This document shows, piece after piece, positions 1 to 10,717 of a DNA stretch of 64,000 bases. A program made the position numbers and the translations under genes. Under the pieces are notes generated by a model. It worked only from the letters and a program-made list of their open reading frames with translations. It did not search any database and was not told the DNA's origin. Within the stretch, counting starts at the first letter, position 1. Each line of letters begins with the position of its first letter. The DNA is from Channallabes apus (Eukaryota; Chordata; Actinopteri; Siluriformes; Clariidae): contig CM060114.1 of the NCBI GenBank assembly GCA_030522415.1, positions 25,877,304-25,941,303 on the forward strand, read 5' to 3'.

Positions 1-79
1 GGTGAGAGAGAAAAGGATGCAGAGGATAGGGTTAGATGGAGGCAGATGATTCGCTGTGACGACCCCTGAAAGGCAACAG

Positions 80-385
80 CCGAAAGACAAAGAAGAAGAA
101 GAGGATGGGTTCCCTGATTGTGTCTGGTTCCTCTCAAGGTTTCTTCCTATTGCCATCTCAGGGAGTTTTTCCTTGTCACTGTCACCATCACCCTTGGCTT
201 GCTCATCAGAGACATTTCATTCATCATTCATTCATTCATCTCATTATTACCTAGACACATTTTTCTCACACATACACACAAAAAAATTATGTAAAAAATT
301 TCTTTCATTTTTGTGAAGCTGCTTTTTTGAGACAATGACCATTGTTTAAAGCGCTATATAAATAAAATTGAATTGAATTAAATTG
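80..385 (+). mobile_element. L2-type LINE 3' tail (5'-truncated copy)
   Basis: The stretch carries the same GGGTTCCCTG...TCTCAAGGTTTCTTCC...CTCAGGGAGTTTTTCCTTG block found at the 3' end of the L2-type LINE at 23407-27236. It ends in AAAGCGCTATATAAATAAAATTGAATTGAA, the (TTGAA)-like tail of that family. No coding part is left. It is read as a 5'-truncated insertion on the plus strand. Confidence 0.75.
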
Positions 386-541
386 GCTCAGTTGTGATCA
401 CATGACGCTCGGTGTCAAAACAAGAAGTGCGTGCATGACAATGCTCGTTTTTCAAGTGGAAAATTTATTAAAAATCTATGCTCGTCTTGCGGAACACTTG
501 CAAACCGCGATACTCCGAGGTTCCACTGTACTTATATAATG
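386..541 (-). mobile_element. Fragment of a TA-flanked DNA transposon relic
   Basis: This block (CTTGCGGAACACTTGCAAACCGCG near 492-516, ending GAGGTTCCACTGTA) matches the right end of the element at 56274-57358. Only the right end is here; the left half is missing because the L2 tail abuts it. Confidence 0.55.
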
Positions 542-599
542 TGTTTCTGTTTTGGCATGCAAAATCAGAAATGTTTTTGCACTAGATAATTAACAAAAT

Positions 600-680
600 C
601 CTAAAATAATCATAAAAAAATCCATAGGAAAGCACTAAAAAACAAAGGGTGCCGAAGCCTTTTGCACAGCACTATAAAAT
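600..680. mobile_element. End fragment of a small TA-flanked MITE
   Basis: The sequence GCCTTTTGCACAGCACTATA at about 656-676 matches the right terminus of the small inverted-repeat element at 44260-44741. No matching left end is visible here, so this is a fragment. Confidence 0.4.
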
Positions 681-704
681 ATGTATACTTACATACTTAC
701 TTAA

Positions 705-1210
705 TTAAACAGATCAGCCATAACATTAATATTACAAAACATTTTACACATCAACATTGATTATTGATCTTATATCAGGAAACTGGTGAAAGGATCATGG
801 GGACCCACCATTGTCTACTGGGACTAAAAGTCAGTTTATCTTGTCTGATCCCACAGAATAGTCAATGCAACACAAATCAGCAAAAATGTCAATGCTGTCC
901 ATTGAATGGCTCCAGAACACTCAGGTCACCCTAGACCATAGAGCCTGGAGACCATCATGCAAGGATGGACCATGGACCAAACCCCCCAGATCCCAATCCA
1001 ATCTATCACCCATGCAATGCGCTGTACAAACAAGTACTGTACATCCACCATCCATGGAGGCCCATCCCACAAACCACAATACCCAAAGGATCATCTGCCA
1101 ATGTCCTGGTTCAAGACAACACATCACACCCCAGTGGTCCTGTGGAGTCATGTCCCAAGAGGCTTGAGCTGCCCAGATGGCACAAGGGAAAATAAGCATA
1201 ATATTTTGAA
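705..1210 (+). pseudogene. Degenerate, internally deleted Tc1-like transposon
   Basis: The left part, CAGATCAGCCATAACATTAA, resembles the terminal repeat of a common fish Tc1-like family (from memory). A later piece contains CCAGATCCCAATCCAATCTA, the nucleotide remnant of the transposase SPDLNPI motif. The open frames of 76-172 codons here are not conserved coding. A related relic lies at 29345-29660. Confidence 0.5.
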
Positions 1211-2071
1211 CTGTAATGTTATAAATGATTTGTTTATCAGCAACTTACAAAGGACCTCAAAAAACTGGTCCATTGGAAAAATTCATGAATTTGCCACCTG
1301 TCAGTCTGCATGCAATTTGCAGGATACTACAGTATATTATGTGTGGGCGGTTGAACAACAACAGCAAAAAAAAAAAAAACACACAACGAAATATGTTTGC
1401 AATATACCCAGAGCCCACTGTATTAACTCCTATTTATTGTCCAAGCCAATCTGTGGCTGCAGCATGATGCAGTGACAGATGTAGGTTCACAGATGGTACA
1501 TTTTGCAGCAGTGCAATAAAACTTCAGCATTCTCACATGGGGAGAATCCCCCTTTCTAAAAGACTACAGGCTGACACATGACTGGAGGTCTTATTAAAAA
1601 TTAAATTAGGCATTAGCTGGAAATGCTCCTGTTTAATCCTTTATCAATAAGGCTTAAAATCTAACAGTGGACTGTGTGGTACTAATGTTGTAAAGTGAAA
1701 GCTGTCAACTTACCGTCCTTTTGTTTTAGTCATAAAATATTAAACCTTTATAAAATCTAATTACAGATTTAGTTAATGATAAGTGCATAATAATGAGATC
1801 AAAGCGTCAAACCAGCAGCTATTAGAAGGAAAATCTTTTTTTAGGACGAAATTTCCAACTGTTATTTCTTTCTGGTGTGATAAAGGCCTTATCAGCCCAC
1901 ATGTCTGCTGCTGTGCATAAATGACGCGCTCGGTAAAAACTTTTCATCTGAACTCCAGGGGTGTATCAAATATAGTAAGTCCAGAGGGAGTGATTGATGT
2001 AAAGGATGCTCAACTGTGATTAGTGATTATCTTATTTTCTTTCTTTTTTTTTTTTTATTAAAAAATATGTT

Positions 2072-2444
2072 AGCAGCACGGTGGTGTAGTGGTTAGCACT
2101 GTCGCCTTTCACCTCCAGGGTCCGGGTTCGATTCCTGGCCAGGCTCGATTCCCGTCTCTGTGTGCATGGAGTTTGCATGTTCTCCCCGTGCTTGGTGGGT
2201 TTCCTCCGGCTACTCCGGTTTCCTCCCATAGTCCAAAGATATGCAGATTAGGCTAATTGGCGTTCCCAAATTGACCATAGTGTGTGAATGAGTGCGTGTG
2301 TGTGTGTGCTCTGTGATGGATTGGCACGCTGTCCAGGGTGTACCCTGCCTCGTGCCCTGAGTCTCCTGGGATAGGCTCCAGGTCCCCGCGACCCTAAATA
2401 CAGGATAAAGCGGTATAGAAGATGAATGAATGAATGAATGAATG
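2072..2444 (+). mobile_element. Full-length tRNA-derived SINE, subfamily A
   Basis: The element begins with a tRNA-like head: an A-box-like GTGGTGTAGTGGTTAGCAC and a B box GGTTCGATTCC. A body shared by all SINEs of this window follows (GTTTGCATGTTCTCCCCGTG and TTTCCTCCCA), then the subfamily A 3' part (TCCTGGGATAGGCTCCAGG, ATAAAGCGGTATAGAAGATG) and a (TGAA)n tail. The 12-bp direct repeat AAAAAATATGTT flanks it at 2060-2071 and 2445-2456, which fixes both ends. Confidence 0.9.
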
Positions 2445-2597
2445 AAAAAATATGTTGTCATGTGTAGAACTTAGTACCCACCACAGTTTGGCTGGACATG
2501 AAAGACTTACAAAATCCCCAAGACTCGAAAAACACTGTTAAGATTCCCAAGAAAATCAACAATTAAACTGGATCTCTGGTTATTACAAGCTGATTAT

Positions 2598-2900
2598 TGC
2601 CTGGCAGCATGGTAACAGTGGTTATCACTATCGACTCTAGGGTTTATTTCCCACATCGGGGTCTGTGTGCATTTAGTTTGAATGTTCTCCCCATGGTTGG
2701 TGGGTTTCCTCTGGGTTCTACGGTTTCCTCCCCCAAATACAAAGACATGGAGATTAGGTTAAATGCCGTTCCCAAATTGCCTGTAAGAATGCCTGTGTGA
2801 ATGTGTGTGTGAATGTTGACCGGAGGTCACCACGGTTGTAAAAATGTGAATAAATACTATGGTAATCACCATTGACCTCCAAGAGACCTAATTGTACTAC
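2598..2900 (+). mobile_element. tRNA-derived SINE, subfamily B
   Basis: The head and middle match subfamily A (GGTAACAGTGGTTATCAC, GTTCTCCCCATGGTTGGTGG). The 3' part differs: it has CCACGGTTGTAAAAATGTG and TATGGTAATCACCATTGA, shared with the copies at 30061-30408 and 53603-53890. Ends are approximate because no clear target duplication is seen. Confidence 0.75.
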
Positions 2901-3043
2901 AGCTGTTTCTTGACCACATCTTTTGAACAGTATTTTGGAATTGTCTTTTTGAAATTAGTTAAATGTAATCGCATTTGTTTTCCTCCATGACAATTTATGC
3001 AAAGCAATGGTAATAACTAAATATTTGGATAGATCATTATGTA

Positions 3044-4035
3044 TGTCACGTTCTGCTATGGTGTTGGACTGTGGGCTGGGTGTTGAGGCATAGATGCAGA
3101 GGGGATGCAGTGAAACGCAAAGAGTCTTTAATGAGAATCAAAATCCAAACAAACATGAACAAAACATGAACTAAGAGTTGGCTTAAACTTTGGAGCAAAA
3201 TACAAACAGAACTCATAAACACTTAGACATAAGACTAGGGATTACATACATTGATACAATACAGACATGGGATACAAACTGGACAAGACAAGACACACGA
3301 AACATCCTAACGGAATAAACATTAGGGACTGTGCATGCAAGGGGTAAACAAACACAAGACAGGCTTGGCTAGGTCTATTGGCTGAGCTGCACATTAGCTG
3401 CTAAGCTAGCTCATAGCTAATCAGACTAATGGCTACACCAGCCAGTAGCCTGAGACACAAGGGAATGAACAGACAAGGTACACAGCAGACTAGGTATGAA
3501 ACAGACTAAGAACTCTAAAGGTTAGTGGCTAAAGATGTTAGTACCTAAACAGACTAAGAGCTAAGCAGACAATGAGACTAGACAGACACGAAGACTAGAC
3601 AGACTAAGATCTAGACATGTTAGTATCACCCTCATTAGTATTTAAACAGACTACTAGCTAAACATGCAATGGGGGTTACTTACACAAAAGGGTAAACACA
3701 AAAGGCTAATTCTCCTAGAGGCTAATCCTGCTAGGAGACACAGAGACAAAGAGACATAAACTAAATCAAAGCAAATACAAACTTAAAGTGCTCCTGAAAC
3801 CAAAAGGCCAACCATACTGTTTAAACTAAAACAGAAAAGAACAAAACAAAACCCACATAACAGAAATCAATGCTCGACCCAGCTTCCCAGAACAAACAGG
3901 TATTTATGCTTATACTAATTGCCTCCTCGGTTCAGCTGGGCATCTGCGTCAGCTGACCGAGGTGCCTTCTGGGAAACTGGGTCTACAACAAAAACTACAA
4001 ATTAAAACACTGCCCTCTAGTGGGCAACCCTCACA
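3044..4035 (-). repeat. 3' LTR of the non-autonomous element
   Basis: This 992-bp direct repeat is bounded by ATGTA on its left and the polypurine tract on its right. It is nearly identical to 4499-5492. It is the 3' LTR because the element reads on the minus strand. Confidence 0.9.
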
Positions 4036-4498
4036 GTACCCCCCCCTTAAAAACGCTCCTCCGGAGCGCTAACGGAGGTCCTGGGTACCCTTCCCCATGT
4101 CCCGGGTCATTCCACCCGACTGCGACGCCGACGAGCAGGCCCCCCAAGGTGGGTGGGAGGGTGGGCGAGCTTGAACCGCCGCCAAAGCCAGGCACCGGGT
4201 GCAGCAGCGGCCTGCACCCGAGGCTGGGTGGCGGAGGCAGCAACGGCTCGTCCTCGGGGCTGAGCGGCGGTGAGCTCATGACGTCGTCGGGTGGCAGAGG
4301 CAGCACTGGGCCGATGCCGCAGGCCGGGCGGCGGAGGCAGTGCCGGATCGCTGGTGTAGGCCGGGCGTTGGAGGCAGTGCTGAGTCGCTCTTGCCGGTGG
4401 AGCGCTGCCTGCAGCACTGAGTCGCCCTCCAAGTCGGGCGGCCGATGCAGCACTGTGTTGTCCTCACGCCGGGCGGCCTCTTGTAAGGTCGAGCATTC
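4036..4498 (-). other. Internal region with one proline-rich open frame
   Basis: The 463-bp GC-rich internal region is open on the minus strand in one frame (about 157 codons from a GTG in the LTR end to the LTR start). The predicted peptide is proline/leucine-rich, with short repeats such as DSVLQ/LRRPA and PPPPSLG. It has no recognisable gag, protease or RT motif. The ATG in the primer-binding site opens only a ten-codon frame. It is probably a remnant of the parent's internal region; coding is not established. Confidence 0.45.
4487..4497 (-). promoter_or_regulatory. Self-complementary primer-binding site
   Basis: On the minus strand this site reads AATGCTCGACC, one base after the end of the 5' LTR. 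Its exact reverse complement, GGTCGAGCATT, lies at 5336-5326 in the LTR, where transcription should start. There is no obvious tRNA-complementary TGG site. As in the autonomous element at 47556, the site contains an ATG. Confidence 0.75.
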
Positions 4499-5492
4499 TG
4501 TCACGTTCTGCTATGGTGTTGGACTGTGGGCTGGGTGTTGAGGCATAGATGCAGAGGGGATGCAGTGAAACGCAAAGAGTCTTTAATGAGAATCAAAATC
4601 CAAACAAACATGAACAAAACATGAACTAAGAGAGTTGGCTTAAACTTTGGAGCAAAATACAAACAGAACTCATAAACACTTAGACATAAGACTAGGGATT
4701 ACATACATTGATACAATACAGACATGGGATACAAACTGGACAAGACAAGACACACGAAACATCCTAACGGAATAAACATTAGGGACTGTGCATGCAAGGG
4801 GTAAACAAACACAAGACAGGCTTGGCTAGGTCTATTGGCTGAGCTGCACATTAGCTGCTAAGCTAGCTCATAGCTAATCAGACTAATGGCTACACCAGCC
4901 AGTAGCCTGAGACACAAGGGAATGAACAGACAAGGTACACAGCAGACTAGGTATGAAACAGACTAAGAACTCTAAAGGTTAGTGGCTAAAGATGTTAGTA
5001 CCTAAACAGACTAAGAGCTAAGCAGACAATGAGACTAGACAGACACGAAGACTAGACAGACTAAGATCTAGACATGTTAGTATCACCCTCATTAGTATTT
5101 AAACAGACTACTAGCTAAACATGCAATGGGGGTTACTTACACAAAAGGGTAAACACAAAAGGCTAATTCTCCTAGAGGCTAATCCTGCTAGGAGACACAG
5201 AGACAAAGAGACATAAACTAAATCAAAGCAAATACAAACTTAAAGTGCTCCTGAAACCAAAAGGCCAACCATACTGTTTAAACTAAAACAGAAAAGAACA
5301 AAACAAAACCCACATAACAGAAATCAATGCTCGACCCAGCTTCCCAGAACAAACAGGTATTTATGCTTATACTAATTGCCTCCTCGGTTCAGCTGGGCAT
5401 CTGCGTCAGCTGACCAAGGTGCCTTCTGGGAAACTGGGTCTACAACAAAAACTACAAATTAAAACACTGCCCTCTAGTGGGCAACCCTCACA
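4499..5492 (-). repeat. 5' LTR of the non-autonomous element
   Basis: This 994-bp direct repeat would act as promoter. Reading on the minus strand, a TATA-like ATAAATA begins at 5364 and the predicted transcript start lies at about 5336, 28 nt downstream. An ATTAAA polyadenylation-like signal lies at 4582-4587. The first 11 nt of the predicted transcript (5336-5326) are complementary to 4487-4497. Confidence 0.88.
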
Positions 5493-5497
5493 ATGTA

Positions 5498-7370
5498 CTC
5501 ATTTTGTAAAATAGACAAAGATAAAAAAAAGACACCAATAAGCCTTGAATCTGTGTGTTCTCATTTTGTGAATGTATAATTGGTTCCACTTCCCGGTTTG
5601 CCAGAAGGACATCTGGGCTATAAGTGGTGGCCTTTGAGTGCATAAAAGGGGATTTAAGAGGGCAGAAAAGTCCCTGAACAATGTACTCTTTCTCTTGTGA
5701 GCGAGAGAGTTTTCAGTGGATGATGCAAGACAGAGTATCACTTAATAATGATCATTTGACAGATGCATTTCTTAATATGGTTGAACAGAGATTGTCAGAT
5801 TGTCAGAACAGAGATGGTCATATAGTACCTTCCAGGAAAAGATAAGAAGGAAAGCATTTGGAACATGCAAAAATGCAGACATTGTTGATGTACTGTATCA
5901 AGACTGACTGATATTCACTGTAAAATGTTTGAATAATGAGCAAGTAAGAGTTCCAGTATTTTCAAAATTATGTCGTTGGAGATTTAGTCTTTTTGGCCCG
6001 TTCAAGGGAACTGTTTCCCATCATACTTGGTGATAAATCGACTCTTGTCAATTTTTGACATTGATTAATGAGATTTCTGAGGTGAATAAACATCTCCCTA
6101 CCCCAGCCTGAGCTCTCACATCCTTTCGCTTCACTCTCTTCACTCAAGCACTTTCTTCTACTTCTTTTCATTGCTCAAGTTCCCCTGTCTTATCTTAACT
6201 TTCTTTCTGTCTTCCTTCCTATTTTTCGTGTCTGTTAGCAGAACAGGACACAATCAAAAGGGGAACCAAAAGCTGCAGTGTGATGTGAGTCAGCGATCAT
6301 TGCAGTAATTTGAGAGGCTAAATGAACGACAGTAAACACATGTGAGAGCCAAACTGAACAAATGGAGCCTTTTACAGCTTTGCACAGCACAACATTTTGG
6401 GAAATTCCAGCAGTCAGTGTCCATAAAGCTATTCAAGCTAAAACCAGGACAGGAATTTTTAAATCCAAATGTTATTGCCTTTGACAGTTTTCTACAGAAT
6501 ACTTTCTTGTTGAGAATCTTAAGCTGTAGTACATGTAAATGTCAGAGATCTTTTTTTTTTTTTTTACTGGAATAAAATAACCGAAATCACATTTAATATA
6601 TTTTTCCCATTATTTGTTCTATCCATGTAAACAGGCCACAAAAATGATCTGTGTGAGACAAAATTATTTATGAATGTCTAGCTTAATAGATATTGTGTTG
6701 AGTGTTATACTGCACCCATATACATAGGAAAATCAGATGTACTGTATGTTTTCAAGTGCTGATTGGACACATTACCTTTTTCATCATAAGCTCTATTTGA
6801 CAACAGTCGCATCTTATTTAACTTACTGTACATTACACTTTCGCAGCTCCATATACAGTCCAGCATTTACCTTTTTTTGAATTAAAGGCATATTATTCCC
6901 TTCCGGTGGACGGCATAATGTACCTTTTGTTGAACTGAGAAATCCATGCTGTGCTTCATTTATTCATATACATCCATGGAATTCAATTATGAAGAAAATG
7001 TCTAATTCCATTTGGATCCTAATCATGAGGCCTACAAGCTCCAACCTCTCCACTAGCTTTGACTGTTGTTCTTGTCTAGTAGTTACTGTATATTTGCAGA
7101 CACATTTTTACTGACTCAGCCACTGTTGGATTGGACTTATGACTACCTGTTATATTTTAGTCCTTATTAACACTGATGACTCTTGTTTTACTCTGATACA
7201 CAGGAAAGGTGGACTTTCCCTGCTGAGTAGCATTCCTTTCAAGGTTTCTTTCTCTTGAGTGTTATCATAGGGACTATCATATGGGATGTTTTTTAAAGCA
7301 ACTTCAAGACAATTACAAAGTACAATGTAATATATTGTTTTATAAAAATTCATTAATTCCATCATTCATT
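5498..7370. other. Intergenic sequence, nothing recognised
   Basis: AT-rich, apparently single-copy sequence with poly-T runs (6550-6564) and only short open frames. I see no conserved domain, RNA gene, or terminal repeat. Confidence 0.6.
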
Positions 7371-7450
7371 CATTTTTTTTCTGTACCACTTATCCTGTAC
7401 AGTTTCCCAGGATGCCTGGACTATATCCCAGGAGACTTTTGAAATAAGGC
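7371..7450 (-). mobile_element. 3'-end fragment of SINE subfamily A
   Basis: CATTCATTC, then CTGTACCACTTATCCTGTA, and CCCAGGAGACTTTTGA match the tail end of subfamily A in reverse. The rest of the SINE is absent. Confidence 0.55.
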
Positions 7451-7504
7451 AGGGAATATATATACAGTATGTCCACACCAGTGACTACAAGGGAATATAT
7501 ACTG

Positions 7505-8715
7505 TACAGTATGTCCACTAAGACTACAAGGAAAGCTCCGCTTCCCCTACAATGTCAGTAAATAAATGCTCATATATACAGGACACTGTCGTATTATTGG
7601 TTTTAATAAACGTGCGCTAGAATGCGTTCAACTTCATGACTAGCTCGTTCAGAATCAGGTATTTATTGTAGATTGTTTGACACGATCTTCTTGTCATACA
7701 TTTCCGTGCAGCACAGCACGTTAAAGCCTCCTGAAGCCCAGCTTCACTGGAGCGCTATGGGGAAGTACAGTCTAGCTTTTTACACTGCAGAAAAGCTGGA
7801 CGGTAATTGGATAAATGCACCAAAATCGTCACTTCCAGGGAAGCTCAGCTTCTCTGAGGGTGAATGGAGCAGAGGGCGGGCCAGGACGCTGGGCTGCTGC
7901 ATGATGATTGGAGGAGCTGTTTAAAGGGCGGAACCTCTTTTTTGATTGACAGCATGTCTTAAGTATATGTAAGGATTTCTTGAATTTTGGTAGACCCCCT
8001 TTGGTATACTTAGTGCTCAGCCTGTATTTTGCTTCCCGCCTGGCCAGGGAACCCCTCAATAATACACAAGTCCGTGCTTAGTGAGACGTTCAAAGTTTAT
8101 TGTGGAAGACAGGAGTATATATACGCACACACACAAAGAACCAAAGAAAAGGTGGGTGCAGGAGTGTTTACATCTGGTCAGTAATGTTTAGAAAAGATAA
8201 GGTAAAGAAGAACATAAAATTGGGAGTAGCTCTGCATTTACGAGCGTTCAACAGTTTTACGACCTTTAACATAAACTACTATAGAATGTGTTTATTGAAA
8301 GTGCAGCTTGTGTCGAGGTAAGAAAAAGAAAAAACATTCTGTTCTCACGCACACAGAATATCATGAAACACACTAAAAATCAAATATTCCCTACAGTATA
8401 CATCAGCGCTACAGAGATTCGAGTTCAGTCCCATGCGAATTTGCAGGTGAAGTGGTACGATGAACTGCTGCACTCTGTATTGTTTGCTGGTGATATAAAC
8501 CATTTTTGTTTGTACAAATCATTCTTTAAATAAAAAAAATTATAGCGTTCTTGACTTTGCTCCTTGTTTTAGCATTGTAACGTTAGTTCGTTCATGTAAT
8601 TAAAGTAGCTCGTGGAAGTCGAAACTAGCCAGAATTTACGTACAAATAACATAATGAATTTTATGATGAAGGCCTAATATGAGCTTCCCCTGTTTCAAAA
8701 GCTAGCAGCCGCCAC
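7505..8715. mobile_element. Probable unclassified DNA-transposon-like repeat
   Basis: Related strings GGAAAGCTCCGCTTCCCC at about 7530-7548 and GAGCTTCCCC at about 8680-8690 bound a unit of roughly 1.2 kb. It holds GC-rich blocks such as GGGCTGCTGCATGATGATTG that I recall from fish repeats. No transposase frame or target duplication was found, so class and ends are uncertain. Confidence 0.3.
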
Positions 8716-8925
8716 TGGTCCACACACGCATAAATTGGGAAGGCTAATGACCCTAATCTGCATGTCTTTGAACTGTGTGAGGAAACTACCCAAAGGAAAC
8801 TCACCAAGCAAAGGGGAGAACATACAAACTCCACACGCACACAGACCCGAGACGGAAATCAAACCCTCGACCCTGGAGATGGAAGGCGACAGTTCCTATC
8901 ACCGTGCCACGATGCCACCGTTATC
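8716..8925 (-). mobile_element. tRNA-derived SINE fragment
   Basis: The reversed body (AATCTGCATGTCTTTGAACTG, GGGGAGAACATACAAACTCC) and the reversed head (GGCGACAGTTCCTATCACCGTGCCAC) are present. The 3' part is missing, so the subfamily cannot be told. Confidence 0.7.
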
Positions 8926-9177
8926 ATTTAAAAATAAAACAAAACACTTGAAAACTAAAAAAAATCCATTCAAAGATGTTGTGATAGCCCCTGTAATGTG
9001 GCTTGCTTTTGGGCTAGCAGATGCAAATAATGTTTGGTTAAATTAAAATTACATTAATAATGTGACGGGCCAACATTCATGAAAGCTATGTATAATAAAT
9101 ATGTTGGAGTCAGTTAAAAAAAAAAAAAAAAAAAAAAAAGGACACCCAAGAGAAGTACAGACCTTTTGTTATGTTTA

Positions 9178-9565
9178 TTCATTCATTCATTCATTCATTC
9201 ATTTTCTATACCGCTTAATCCTGTGTTCAGGGTCGCGGGGGACCTGGAGCCTATCCCAGGAGACTCAGGGCACGAGGCAGGGTACACCCTGGACAGCGTG
9301 CCAATCCATCGCAGAGAACACACATACACAGACACACACACACACTCATTCACACACTACGGTCAATTTTGGAACGCCAATTAGCCTAATCTGCATGTCT
9401 TTGGACTGTGGGAGGAAACCGGAGTACCCGGAGGAAATCCACCAAGCACGGGGAGAACATGCAAACTCCATGCACACAGAGACGGGAATCGAGCCTGGCC
9501 GGGAATTGAACCCGTACCCTGGAGGTGCAAGGTGACAGTGCTAACCACTACACCACTGTGCCGCC
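9178..9565 (-). mobile_element. Full-length tRNA-derived SINE, subfamily A
   Basis: Read on the minus strand it has the tRNA-like head (GGCGGCACAGTGGTGTAGTG, then GGTTCAATTCCC), the shared body, the subfamily A tail and terminal ATGAATGA repeats. The 12-bp target duplication TTGTTATGTTTA lies at 9166-9177 and 9566-9577. A CA/CACT-rich stretch occurs inside it at 9313-9356. Confidence 0.92.
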
Positions 9566-10463
9566 TTGTTATGTTTAATTTCCTTAAATTTGTGCACTTC
9601 ATTATTCTCCATCTGTGAAAGATAATTTTATGTACAGAAAGCTAAAATAAAGTGAGAAAATTATTAGGCTAATACCATCAATATATCTTGAAAAAAAGTT
9701 CCCAATTTGCTCATAAAATGAATTGGAGCAAATAATGCTATTTGCAGTACATAGTGAAAACCTCTTATAATATTTTCCCTTGATCAACACATTAGTCGAT
9801 GAAGCAAGTTAAAGTAATGGATAATGACTCCAAAAATATGCTTGCCGTAGCTGCCTCACTGCTTGCTGTAAAGCTCTGTACAAACACATTACCATAAACA
9901 TTTATTATAAGTTGTAAGCAGTCACCTTACTTATCCTCTAGTGTAGTGTATTATTATATGCAACCATAATAAAATTCAACTTTCGAAATTAACTTCCTCT
10001 TTCCAGTTGGGGTTGTTGTTAAGGTCAACTTTGTGTACAAGCCAAGTTTTTTTTAAAGTTAGTTTAAAAAATGGTTTTCTTTGGATAATCTTCCAGCTCA
10101 AGCTGTGCTCAAGTGTATAGCCTTAATCTGGGTGTGAAGTAGTACCAAATGGTAGACATCTCAAGCCAGCTCTGCTACCATACTACAATGTGGCTTGTGC
10201 AGACATTCAGAAACCTTAAAACTGGTGCTGATTTACGTATAGCTTGAAACTCATAGAATGTTTCGGGGGCAGCTTTGTAATAGAATCCTTATAATCAACG
10301 CATTTTAACTGTGTGGTGAAAAATTCAGTAGGGTCTTAAAACAAAACAAGTGAGGATTCTGGATAAGCTAAAGGGTGTTTTTCTGCGCAGGACATCTCCG
10401 TTATACACAGTCACACAGCGTCTGTAAAAGAGAGGCACATCTCTTATCTTTCTGCATATCTTT

Positions 10464-10464
<1 letters not shown>

Positions 10465-10508
<44 letters not shown>
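10465..10508. repeat. (CA)n microsatellite
   Basis: Uninterrupted CA dinucleotide run of about 22 units. The flanking 9580-10717 interval holds no other recognised feature. Confidence 0.95.
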
Positions 10509-10511
<3 letters not shown>

Positions 10512-10717
10512 AGAAAATTCCCTAGGGCCGCTGTGTGTCCTTGGAAAGACAGGTGGCTTGGCACTCAATGATTACACAAAAACTTGCTTCTGTCTACAGT
10601 ATATGTCTCTAAAGTTTCAGTTAATAGACAAAAGAAAAACCATCTTCATTAAAAACAAGAAGCTCCATAGCAACTGTTACACTTTTAGCATACCATGCAA
10701 GGAACAGCAACAGCATA

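Larger units (their letters stand above)
3044..5492 (-). mobile_element. Young non-autonomous LTR retrotransposon (Tf1/sushi-type priming)
   Basis: Two direct repeats of 992 and 994 bp (3044-4035 and 4499-5492) flank an internal region of only 463 bp. They differ by a 2-bp indel (AAGAGTTGG versus AAGAGAGTTGG) and at least one substitution (GACCGAGG versus GACCAAGG). The target duplication ATGTA lies at 3039-3043 and 5493-5497. On the minus strand each LTR starts TGTGAGGG and ends GTGACA, and a purine tract (AAGGGGGGGGTAC) sits just before the 3' LTR. No gag, protease, RT or integrase is present, so mobilisation would need proteins from a relative. The near-identical LTRs indicate a recent insertion. 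Confidence 0.92.

Noticed and set aside
957..1475. Open frame of 172 codons
   Set aside because: It overlaps a decayed Tc1-like element on the plus strand, shows no conserved domain and ends in simple poly-A/K sequence.
4020..4541. Plus-strand open frame of 173 codons
   Set aside because: It is the reverse of the GC-rich internal region of an LTR element that reads on the minus strand; glycine/serine-rich chance frame.
3044..5492. Simple segmental duplication of about 990 bp
   Set aside because: TG...CA ends, a 5-bp target repeat, a polypurine tract and a primer-site match show LTRs.
7465..7540. Possible CRISPR-like repeat (two copies of a TATACAGTATGTCCAC unit)
   Set aside because: Only two imperfect AT-rich copies, in a vertebrate genome; a local duplication.
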